Assembly (NCBI GenBank): GCA_009885605.1
Contig: VFKK01000086.1
Coordinates: 1-28,183 of the forward strand
DNA from: Cyclobacteriaceae bacterium
GTDB taxonomy: Bacteria; Bacteroidota; Bacteroidia; Cytophagales; Cyclobacteriaceae
Direction of reading: 5' to 3'
Length of the DNA stretch: 28,183 nucleotides
Shown: positions 16,651-23,268 of the stretch, piece by piece
Numbering within the stretch: the stretch's first letter is position 1
How the letters are laid out: every line of letters starts with the position of its first letter
Made by a program: the position numbers and the translations under genes
Notes under the pieces: generated by a model
The model's database searches: none
Seen by the model: the letters and a program-made list of their open reading frames with translations, nothing else
Told to the model about the DNA's origin: nothing

Positions 16651-17658
16651 ACCCTGCAAAAAAAGAAGGGTATCCACCCCGTCCGCATAATCCCAGACTT
16701 CAGGTTCCTGGGCACCTCCAAAAGGAACCCCACCTTCATAATATTCGGGATTTGAGACGATACACTGAATATTATCTTTAATCTCTTCAAGTCTGATTTG
16801 AAGCTGTGCCAAATCAGTATAGATCTCATAAAACAAAACAGAGATAGGCGAAATCAATTCCTTTGTCTCTCTGACAAGCAAAAAGCCATTATCAAGGTGA
16901 TCTTCTCTGTTTACCAATAATATCGACTTGTTGTAATCGTAATTATTCAGGTATTTATGATGATTCATCACTCCTGAAAAGATCTCTAAAGAATCGAGTA
17001 AGTGCTGAAGTTGGTCTTTTGATTTGATGAAAATCTTTGAAACGTTTCTGCAACCGAGTCCAAAATATTGGAAGATATCTTTCCCTAAAGCCTGTAATTC
17101 CTGAGTTGATTCATTTCCGGAAAGTACTGCAACAGATGTTCGGTTCCTACGAATTAGGCTGGGGTATTTTCCAAAATAATAATTGAAATAACGGGAAGAA
17201 TTATCGCTTCCTGTTGCTATGTAGGCGTCTTTTCCTTTGAGCATTTCTTCAACAGAAATATAATCCTTGAATCGAGGTTCGATCGAGATTAAAGATTTGA
17301 TTATCCATTTCATCAGAACTTCATCTGCTGAGCTGAGTTTTATACAAGCCCTATTCCCACTGATCAAAACAGTCATCAAATCATGAACCCCTACCGCGGG
17401 AATATTTCCTGCCATCATAAGCCCAACTGATTTTGGAGATTCGGACTCAATCATTCTATATCTGCTCAGCCATATATTGAGCTTATCCTCACCCATCATT
17501 AAAGCAATCCCATTTAAGGCAGATTGGCAAGAGCTTGGGGTAAACCAGCTATTTTTGTTTTCCGCCCTCCAAAAAAGTTCTATCTTCTCATTTTCTGAAA
17601 GGTTATTTATCAAAATTCCTAGTTGGACAAAAGTTGAAACTCGATCGGGCAGATTCAT
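16642..17658 (-). CDS. LuxC-type acyl-CoA reductase
   Basis: A 338-residue member of the LuxC/acyl-CoA reductase branch of the aldehyde dehydrogenase superfamily, expected to reduce acyl-CoA to aldehyde with NADPH. Evidence is the block SVGLMMAGNIPAVGVHDLM (nucleotide-binding region, about residues 78-96), IATGSDNSSRYFNYYFG, the presumed catalytic C203 in FGLGCRNVSKI, and the C-terminal YYEGGVPFGGAQEPEVWDY. I start at ATG 17658 (MNLPDRVSTFVQLG); an upstream TTG at 17679 is possible. No luxD/luxE or luciferase genes accompany it. The divergent neighbour is a ferredoxin, an arrangement I recall from other Bacteroidota. The 3' end overlaps the 7TM kinase by 9 bp. The physiological substrate is unknown. 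Confidence 0.88.
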   Translation of the reverse strand: MNLPDRVSTFVQLGILINNLSENEKIELFWRAENKNSWFTPSSCQSALNGIALMMGEDKLNIWLSRYRMIESESPKSVGLMMAGNIPAVGVHDLMTVLISGNRACIKLSSADEVLMKWIIKSLISIEPRFKDYISVEEMLKGKDAYIATGSDNSSRYFNYYFGKYPSLIRRNRTSVAVLSGNESTQELQALGKDIFQYFGLGCRNVSKIFIKSKDQLQHLLDSLEIFSGVMNHHKYLNNYDYNKSILLVNREDHLDNGFLLVRETKELISPISVLFYEIYTDLAQLQIRLEEIKDNIQCIVSNPEYYEGGVPFGGAQEPEVWDYADGVDTLLFLQGLN

Positions 17659-17746
17659 AATTGATTTTAAAGAACGCAAATTTATCGATTTTGGAAAGAA
17701 GAGAGATTAGAAATAAATTAAATTAGTTAGTATGACAACTTTTTTA

Positions 17747-17777
17747 TTGTCAGTGTGTTTTTTGGTTGTTACTTTTG
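17747..17777 (+). promoter_or_regulatory. Bacteroidetes-type promoter of the ferredoxin gene
   Basis: TTG (17747-17749), a 20-nt spacer and TACTTTTG (17770-17777) match the Bacteroidetes primary-sigma promoter (TTG, 17-23 nt, TAnnTTTG) fully. Transcription would begin about 13 nt before the ATG at 17797, a short leader without a Shine-Dalgarno sequence. Confidence 0.6.
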
Positions 17778-17796
17778 AATTCAAATATCTCGAGCT

Positions 17797-18144
17797 ATGG
17801 CTATAATGATTACTGACGAATGCATCAACTGCGGTGCGTGCGAACCAGAATGTCCAAATACAGCAATTTATGAAGGTGGTGTAGAATGGACTTGGGGTGG
17901 TGGTACTACTTTAAAGGAAGTCACTTTAGAAGACGGGACAGTGGTAAGTGCAATTGAGAAGCAAAAACCACTCTCGGATGAGTTTTATTACATCGTCACA
18001 GACAAATGCACAGAATGCAATGGATTTCATGAGGAACCTCAATGTGCAGCTGTTTGTCCTGTAGATTGCTGTGTGGATGATCCGGACCATCGCGAGACTG
18101 AGGAAGAACTTCTGGCTAAAAAAGCCTTTATGCATGGAGATTAA
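17797..18144 (+). CDS. 2[4Fe-4S] ferredoxin (Alvin-type)
   Basis: A 115-residue soluble electron carrier. The first cluster motif is C9xxC12xxC15xxxC19-P. The second is C71xxC74 with an eight-residue insert to C83 and C87-P, the CxxCx8CxxxCP pattern of Alvin-type (Allochromatium) ferredoxins, here also with C91-C92. The insert between the two motifs (about residues 25-65) is longer than in minimal ferredoxins. It sits divergent from an acyl-CoA reductase, has a good Bacteroidetes promoter upstream and a strong terminator downstream, so it is probably monocistronic and well expressed. The redox partner is unknown. Confidence 0.95.
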   Translation: MAIMITDECINCGACEPECPNTAIYEGGVEWTWGGGTTLKEVTLEDGTVVSAIEKQKPLSDEFYYIVTDKCTECNGFHEEPQCAAVCPVDCCVDDPDHRETEEELLAKKAFMHGD

Positions 18145-18170
18145 AAGGTGGCTAAGTCCACCTTTTTTTT
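18143..18170 (+). terminator. Rho-independent terminator of the ferredoxin gene
   Basis: A nine-base-pair stem AAAAGGTGG (18143-18151) / CCACCTTTT (18158-18166) with a 6-nt loop and an eight-T run (18163-18170) immediately follows the ferredoxin stop codon. Confidence 0.92.
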
Positions 18171-18244
18171 GCATATTCATAACTGATTTTGACCTTTTTA
18201 CACTCTATTTTTTTCAAAACACAAAAAAAAAGTAAAGTTTCAAT

Positions 18245-18276
18245 TTGAATTCTCAGACCTAATTGTTTTATCTTAG
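18245..18276 (+). promoter_or_regulatory. Candidate promoter of the PUR-family gene
   Basis: TTG (18245-18247), 21 nt, then TATCTTAG (18269-18276), seven of eight matches to TAnnTTTG. It would give a leader of about 30 nt to the GTG start at 18314. Confidence 0.35.
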
Positions 18277-18313
18277 TTCGCATTAATACCCTTATACCCA
18301 AACCGAACGCACT

Positions 18314-18643
18314 GTGGAAGATCAAAGAGGTTACGACAGAGAAGAGATTTTCTCGAAAAAAGTAAAGGCAGGAAAGCGAACTTATTTTTTTGATATTAAA
18401 TCAACCAGGGCCAATGATTTTTATCTGACGATTACAGAAAGTAAAAGAAGAGTCAATGGAGATAGTTTCACTTACGAAAAACACAAAATCTTTCTGTACA
18501 AAGAAGATTTCTTTAAATTCGTTGGAGCGCTGAATGAAACTGTCGATCATTTGAAAAATGAATTAATGCCGGATTTCGATTTTGAGCAATTTGAACAAGA
18601 AGAGACCGAAACTGAAATAAAAGACGAACTCAAGTGGGAATAA
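18314..18643 (+). CDS. PUR family DNA/RNA-binding protein (DUF3276)
   Basis: A 109-residue basic-to-acidic protein of the DUF3276 family, a small PUR-type (Pur-alpha-like) single-stranded nucleic acid-binding fold common in Bacteroidota and spirochaetes. The recognisable core is EIFSKKVKAGKRTYFFDIKS, followed by DFYLTITESKRR and KHKIFLYKEDFFKF. The C-terminus (from about 90) is very acidic (FEQFEQEETETEIKDE), like the tails of other nucleic-acid-binding proteins. The start is GTG 18314; no in-frame ATG lies upstream. The target nucleic acid is unknown, but a role in gene regulation or RNA handling fits the family. A hairpin follows 54 nt downstream. Confidence 0.9.
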   Translation: MEDQRGYDREEIFSKKVKAGKRTYFFDIKSTRANDFYLTITESKRRVNGDSFTYEKHKIFLYKEDFFKFVGALNETVDHLKNELMPDFDFEQFEQEETETEIKDELKWE

Positions 18644-18696
18644 AAAAGGCTTCCAACCTTTCTTATTATTTGATTCCGGAGAAATAGTATATTTAG

Positions 18697-18719
18697 AGGA
18701 GGCAGTGATGCCTCCTTTT
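18697..18719 (+). terminator. Hairpin: terminator of the PUR gene, or ribosome-site hairpin of the next gene
   Basis: AGGAGGCA (18697-18704) and TGCCTCCT (18709-18716) form a perfect 8-bp stem with loop GTGA, followed only by TTTA. It lies 54 nt beyond the PUR stop, so it may be a weak terminator. The left arm is also a textbook Shine-Dalgarno (AGGAGG) at 5-nt spacing from ATG 18708, and the right arm would sequester it. Both readings are open. Confidence 0.55.
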
Positions 18720-19826
18720 AGTTTACCCGATATGCAGCGTTTTTTTATTTATCTAGTCCTGTTTTTAGTTTGCTTCTTCGTATTTGGCTGGTATTTTTCA
18801 AATATCACCCTCTATCTTGTTTTGTCACTAATCCTGGCAGCGATCCTCCGACCACTTACTAATCGGTTAAATAATTTCCACCTTTTAGGACAGCACCTTC
18901 CCCGATGGTTTGCCATTTTGGCATCCTATTCCGCAATTGTCGGATTATTAATCTTATTGAGTTTATTGTTTTTCCCTTTAATCAACCAACAGATTCTTAT
19001 CATCAGTGAGCTTGATTTAGCAGGGATTTACGCTCAAATCCAGCCTCCGGTAAGTCGGGTTGAGAATTTTCTCTTTCGCTATCAACTTTTGGAGAATGAG
19101 CCAGGCTATCTTTTTGATGAACTTCGAAATTCCATAACCAAAGTCATTAAGAATTTCGATTTTGCAAGCTTCATTGGGGGTGTAATCGATACGACAACCA
19201 GCATTTTAATAGGAATAATGGCGGTATCATTTATCACCTTTTTCCTTCTATTAGAAAATGGCCTGCTACGTCGAAATCTTCTAAATCTGATCCCAAACCC
19301 TTATTTTGAATTATCAGTTGCAACTTTCACCAAAGTTGAAAAACTGCTTTCCAATTACCTCTCCGGCCTTTTAATTCAAATGCTTGCCATCTTTTCGCTT
19401 GCGAGTTTTGGACTAACAATAGTAGGTGTTGAATACGCACTTACCATCGCCCTATTTGCAGCTGTCGCCAATCTGATTCCATATGCGGGTCCGATTTTAG
19501 GATCACTTTTCGGTATCATAATTGGAATATCTACGGGTAGCTTTGAAACGAGCAGCGAGTTTACCTACCTATTAATCAAAATCGTATCTGTCTTTGCAGC
19601 GGTTCAGCTAACAGATAATATTGTACTTCAACCGATGATTTTTTCGAAATCGGTGAAAGCTCATCCCCTTGAAATTTTTGTTGTTATCTTTGCCGGGGCA
19701 AAAATCGCCGGCGTAGTGGGGATGATTTTTGCCATACCCGTTTATACCATCTTCAGAGTTTCCAGTATGGAGTTCTTTCTTGGGTATAAATCCTATCGAA
19801 TATTTAAAATAAAAACAACGAATTAA
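18708..19826 (+). CDS. AI-2E family transporter / PerM-type permease (second copy)
   Basis: A 372-residue inner-membrane protein of the AI-2E (DUF20) family, from ATG 18708 (MPPFSLPDMQRFF). An alternative ATG at 18732 (MQRFFIYLVLF) starts right at the first helix and would free the start codon from the hairpin at 18697-18719. Two or three N-terminal helices (about residues 10-95) are followed by a soluble region (about 95-160) and a C-terminal helical block with the signature ANLIPYAGPILGSLFG (about 260-275). Its sequence is clearly different from the permease at 5720, so it is an old paralog rather than a recent copy. Its TAA overlaps the ychF ATG by one base (TAATG at 19824-19828), so the two are co-translated. 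The transported substrate is unknown. Confidence 0.88.
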   Translation: MPPFSLPDMQRFFIYLVLFLVCFFVFGWYFSNITLYLVLSLILAAILRPLTNRLNNFHLLGQHLPRWFAILASYSAIVGLLILLSLLFFPLINQQILIISELDLAGIYAQIQPPVSRVENFLFRYQLLENEPGYLFDELRNSITKVIKNFDFASFIGGVIDTTTSILIGIMAVSFITFFLLLENGLLRRNLLNLIPNPYFELSVATFTKVEKLLSNYLSGLLIQMLAIFSLASFGLTIVGVEYALTIALFAAVANLIPYAGPILGSLFGIIIGISTGSFETSSEFTYLLIKIVSVFAAVQLTDNIVLQPMIFSKSVKAHPLEIFVVIFAGAKIAGVVGMIFAIPVYTIFRVSSMEFFLGYKSYRIFKIKTTN

Positions 19827-20923
19827 TGGCCTTACAATGCGGCATAGTAGGACTTCCCAATGTTGGGAAATCCACCTTGTTCAACGCACTTTCCAGCGCA
19901 AAAGCTGAAGCTGCAAATTTCCCTTTCTGTACCATCGAACCCAATGTCGGAGTAGTTACTGTTCCGGACAACCGACTTCAAATACTTGAGAAACTGGTAA
20001 ACCCTCAACGTGTACTACCTACCGTTATTGAATTCGTGGACATCGCCGGGTTGGTAAAAGGTGCTAGTAAGGGAGAAGGCCTGGGGAATAAATTCCTTGC
20101 TAATATTCGGGAAGTAGATGCGGTAATACATGTGATTCGCTGCTTTGAAGATGAAAACATCATTCACGTGGCAGGTGGAGTTGATCCGGTTTTTGACAAG
20201 GAAGTTATCGATACTGAACTTCAGCTTAAGGATCTTGAATCCGTTGAGAAAAAAATTCAACGAATTGAAAAGGTTGCCAAATCAGGTGATGCGAGAGCCA
20301 AAAAGGATTTGGAAACTCTTCTTCTTTTTAAACAGGCTTTGAATGAAGGCAAAAATGCCCGTGCTCTAGAAGTTGATAAGGATGATCTGGAAGTACTGAG
20401 AGATCTTCACTTACTGACGATCAAACCTGTGATTTATGTAGCCAACGTTGATGAAGCAAGTCTGTTGACAGGAAATAAGTTTGTTGATAGTCTTCGGGAG
20501 AAAGTGAAAGAAGAAAATGCTGATGTGATTATACTTTGCGCAGCAATTGAATCCCAAATTGCAGAATTCGAAGACCTGGAAGAAAAGGCAATGTTCCTTT
20601 CGGAATATGGCCTAGATGAAAGCGGACTGAACAAATTAATCTCCGGAGCATATTCTTTATTGAACCTAATCACCTATTTCACTGCCGGAGTACAGGAAGT
20701 AAGGGCTTGGACCATAAAAAAAGGTTGGAAAGCACCTCAAGCTGCAGGTGTTATTCATACCGATTTTGAAAGAGGTTTTATTAAAGCAGAAGTAATAAAA
20801 CTAGCTGAGTATCAACAATTCAAGACTGAAGCGGGTTGTAGAGAAAATGGAAAAATATCCATCGAGGGAAAAGAATATGTGGTCCAAGATGGGGATATCA
20901 TGCATTTTCGATTTAATGTTTAA
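19826..20923 (+). CDS. ychF: Redox-regulated ATPase YchF (Obg-family)
   Basis: A 365-residue translation-associated P-loop ATPase of the Obg/YchF (OLA1) group. The G1 loop GLPNVGKST (residues 8-16) is followed by the switch I region NFPFCTIEPNVG, G3 in DIAGLVKGASKGEGLG (about 73-88) and the altered G4 NVDE (in VIYVANVDEAS). This NxxE form gives YchF its ATP rather than GTP preference. A coiled-coil-like insert (about 130-180) and a C-terminal TGS domain (about 280-365, ending GDIMHFRFNV) complete the normal architecture. It begins at ATG 19826, one base inside the stop of the AI-2E permease. YchF is a near-universal ribosome-associated protein involved in stress and redox responses. Identification is very secure. 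Confidence 0.97.
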   Translation: MALQCGIVGLPNVGKSTLFNALSSAKAEAANFPFCTIEPNVGVVTVPDNRLQILEKLVNPQRVLPTVIEFVDIAGLVKGASKGEGLGNKFLANIREVDAVIHVIRCFEDENIIHVAGGVDPVFDKEVIDTELQLKDLESVEKKIQRIEKVAKSGDARAKKDLETLLLFKQALNEGKNARALEVDKDDLEVLRDLHLLTIKPVIYVANVDEASLLTGNKFVDSLREKVKEENADVIILCAAIESQIAEFEDLEEKAMFLSEYGLDESGLNKLISGAYSLLNLITYFTAGVQEVRAWTIKKGWKAPQAAGVIHTDFERGFIKAEVIKLAEYQQFKTEAGCRENGKISIEGKEYVVQDGDIMHFRFNV

Positions 20924-21023
20924 CGATTTCTTGAAAAAATCAATTACTTTTGATTTGCTTATCCACCCCGATTGCATTGTACGTTTTAGTTTACTTATTG
21001 TCTCATTTTATTTTTAACACGCC

Positions 21024-21920
21024 GTGAGAGTTAGACTAATTTTCTCCCTAAAAAACAAGGGATCTTATTTGCCGTTCCACCACCAGTACATTCTGGCTCA
21101 ATTCCTGAAAGGGTTAATTGTGAAAGGCGGCAGAGAGGAGTTTTACAATTATAATTACTTCAATTTCTCTGGTTTGAAAGGTCAAACCAAAGTCAGCAGA
21201 AGTGGCTTACATTACTATTCAAGCTTGGTCACTTTAGTGATTTCTTCCCAAAGCGAAGATTTCATGGACTATTTGCTTGAGCAGGTTTTTGCCACTCCCA
21301 AGATTGAACTGGGAAACCTGATTATGGTGCCTGAATACACCGAGATTGAAGTAGAACCTGTTTTGGAAACTTCCAACAAGTTCGTTTGTATTTCTCCGTT
21401 GGTATTGATTACCCCAGCTTTCAATGAAGAAGCGGGTAAGAGATTCATCAATCCTGACAGTGACGAGTTTTCTGATTTACTTTATGAATCAACTCTCACC
21501 AGAATGGAAAAATCAGGCTGGTATACACCTGAGCAAATGGAATCTTTCTACAAATTTCAGGTAGTTCCAGACATGGTCTATGTGAACAAACTGAAAGAGC
21601 AGCAGAAGAAATTCGCAAGAATCTATGCTGTGTATGACATGGATGTAAAATATGAAGTAAGAGGCTATACGCTTCCATTTACTTTGTATGCCGCTCCGGA
21701 AGTACAAGACTTCGTATTCAAATGTGGTTTGGGAGCATTCACTCACAAGGGTTTTGGAATGCTGGATCTTGCAAATCATCCATCTGGTGTAAGAACTACT
21801 ACTTACAAATTTAAAAGAGAAGGATTTGTTCCCTACAAACCAAGCGATAGAGTCAGGCAGAATGTGGCCCCTACTTCAGAAGACGGGGAAACCTCCGAAA
21901 CCGAATCAGAAGAATCATAA
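21024..21920 (+). CDS. Cas6-like CRISPR-associated endoribonuclease, stand-alone
   Basis: A 298-residue RAMP-type protein resembling Cas6, the endonuclease that cuts CRISPR precursor RNA. The N-terminus MRVRLIFSLKNKGSYLPFHHQYILAQFLKGLIV has the Cas6 pattern of strand, loop and helix with candidate catalytic H19/H20. The C-terminal glycine-rich loop GLGAFTHKGFGML (residues 235-247) is the family hallmark. The tail from about 275 is acidic and serine-rich (ETSETESEES), unusual for Cas6. The start is GTG 21024, as an in-frame TAA sits just upstream. No CRISPR array, cas1, cas2 or effector gene occurs in the window. It may be a domesticated RNA-processing enzyme or work on an array elsewhere. A candidate -7 box TACTTTTG lies at 20945-20952. 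The Cas6-like call is good; function is uncertain. Confidence 0.82.
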   Translation: MRVRLIFSLKNKGSYLPFHHQYILAQFLKGLIVKGGREEFYNYNYFNFSGLKGQTKVSRSGLHYYSSLVTLVISSQSEDFMDYLLEQVFATPKIELGNLIMVPEYTEIEVEPVLETSNKFVCISPLVLITPAFNEEAGKRFINPDSDEFSDLLYESTLTRMEKSGWYTPEQMESFYKFQVVPDMVYVNKLKEQQKKFARIYAVYDMDVKYEVRGYTLPFTLYAAPEVQDFVFKCGLGAFTHKGFGMLDLANHPSGVRTTTYKFKREGFVPYKPSDRVRQNVAPTSEDGETSETESEES

Positions 21921-21953
21921 AAAAACTCTCCCGAAAAATCGGGAGAGTTTTTT
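21921..21953. terminator. Bidirectional terminator between the Cas6-like and DUF5103 genes
   Basis: A perfect 14-bp stem AAAAACTCTCCCGA (21921-21934) / TCGGGAGAGTTTTT (21939-21952) with an AAAA loop carries T runs on both strands. It starts right after the Cas6-like stop codon and ends against the stop codon of the convergent DUF5103 gene, so it serves both. Confidence 0.93.
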
Positions 21954-23228
21954 TTATAGCCTTCTTCTATTTGGATGAAGGTACAGATACCCAACTAGTT
22001 GGTCGTACCGGGAACCCAAATTTCTAAAATAGACCAGCACTTCATATTCATTCTCGGTTTGGAAATAACTTCCTTCCAATGAATTGGTATCAAATTGATT
22101 TCCCTCAAGTACTCCATATATGTAGTCATACCAGCCTTGCTTTAATAGTAAGGTTGTCTGATACAGCTTAAGAGTTGGGTCCCAAGACATTTTAGCCTCT
22201 GGAGATTTTCCCCAATTGGTAAAAGATCCCACCAGGAAAACAGGGGACATATCCTCCTCTACCGAAAGTCGGAACGTCGTCAACACATATTCGCTTTCAA
22301 TTTCCGGATTTCCACCGGGACGGTCATTTGTGTAAACTAAATACTGTCCGTTTAAATCCAAATATTGTGAATAAACAGACTCCGGTCGCGGACGGTCAAT
22401 TACCGCATCTGCATAGACCGCATCCGTTTCCACCTGTACATTTGCAATATTGACTCCGGTGGCCCGGATAAACCTTAAATCCACAAACCGAAATTCATTT
22501 CCTGCCCGGAAAGAATTTGAACCGTCAAAACTCTCATAGCGGAGCGTTTTTGAAATATCATTTAAGAAAGTTGGCTTACTCAAATACTTTGCATTGTCCC
22601 ACCGCTGATTTTGGCGAATCATCACTTTTACCTGATTCAAGACATCCATAACTTCCCCATTTGAGTAATTAACGAAGACATTCAATTGCTGTGATTCTCT
22701 CCGATCAGCCGTTTGCGAAGGAGGAACTATTGCCGCGCCTACTGTGAAAAGGTCCTCGTATACCATGAACCTTTTCGCCAGAATCACCTGTGATTCATCT
22801 CTTCCCCGATAGACTTTTACCACATAATTCCCTGATTTGGTGACCCTTGGAATCTGAAATCTATAGTGAATGTATGGAATCCTCGTATTGATCGAGTAGT
22901 CGTAATTCTGGATGTTAAACTCATTAAAGGTTAGTAAAAAATCATTGTCTTTGAGTTGGGAAGGTGTCCAATCTGCGTTGCAATGGATCAGTTTGGCAGT
23001 ATACAAATCAGGATCATAAGCCAAATCATCAAAATATAGCATCAACTCTCTCCCTCCCATCAACGAAACCACTGGTGCATCCAACTGACTATCGGTACTG
23101 GCACCAAATTGAAATAACCGAACAGACTGGATATGATCCATGTAAACCTTGTCCTCCGTCTGAGCAAAAACACCCGTTTGGAAAAGATAAAAAGTGGTTA
23201 CCAATAAGATATAAATCGGAATTTTCAT
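21954..23228 (-). CDS. DUF5103 type IX secretion system plug protein
   Basis: A 424-residue exported protein with signal peptide MKIPIYILLVTTFYLFQTGVFAQ. The mature sequence is rich in beta strands. It matches DUF5103 (YMDHIQSVRLFQ, then LIHCNADWTPSQL and YDYSINTRIPYIHYRFQIP, and the C-terminal GWYDYIYGV with the ending LYLHPNRRRL). In Flavobacterium johnsoniae a DUF5103 protein is the plug of the SprA translocon of the type IX secretion system. Other T9SS genes are not adjacent here, which is normal for this scattered system. It lies 40 nt downstream of the ABC-F gene on the same strand, so co-transcription is possible, and it ends at a shared bidirectional terminator. Confidence 0.88.
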   Translation of the reverse strand: MKIPIYILLVTTFYLFQTGVFAQTEDKVYMDHIQSVRLFQFGASTDSQLDAPVVSLMGGRELMLYFDDLAYDPDLYTAKLIHCNADWTPSQLKDNDFLLTFNEFNIQNYDYSINTRIPYIHYRFQIPRVTKSGNYVVKVYRGRDESQVILAKRFMVYEDLFTVGAAIVPPSQTADRRESQQLNVFVNYSNGEVMDVLNQVKVMIRQNQRWDNAKYLSKPTFLNDISKTLRYESFDGSNSFRAGNEFRFVDLRFIRATGVNIANVQVETDAVYADAVIDRPRPESVYSQYLDLNGQYLVYTNDRPGGNPEIESEYVLTTFRLSVEEDMSPVFLVGSFTNWGKSPEAKMSWDPTLKLYQTTLLLKQGWYDYIYGVLEGNQFDTNSLEGSYFQTENEYEVLVYFRNLGSRYDQLVGYLYLHPNRRRL

Positions 23229-23268
23229 TTTGAAAAATAGAGAAATTGGATTGGAAATTGAAACCTGA

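Noticed and set aside
16652..16674. Small ACCCT / AGGGT inverted repeat at the convergent end of the 7TM kinase and reductase genes
   Set aside because: It lies inside the reductase coding sequence, has only five pairs and no T run.
20924..21023. Possible CRISPR leader or repeat upstream of the Cas6-like gene
   Set aside because: I looked for repeated units on both sides of the gene and found none; only a promoter-like TACTTTTG is present.
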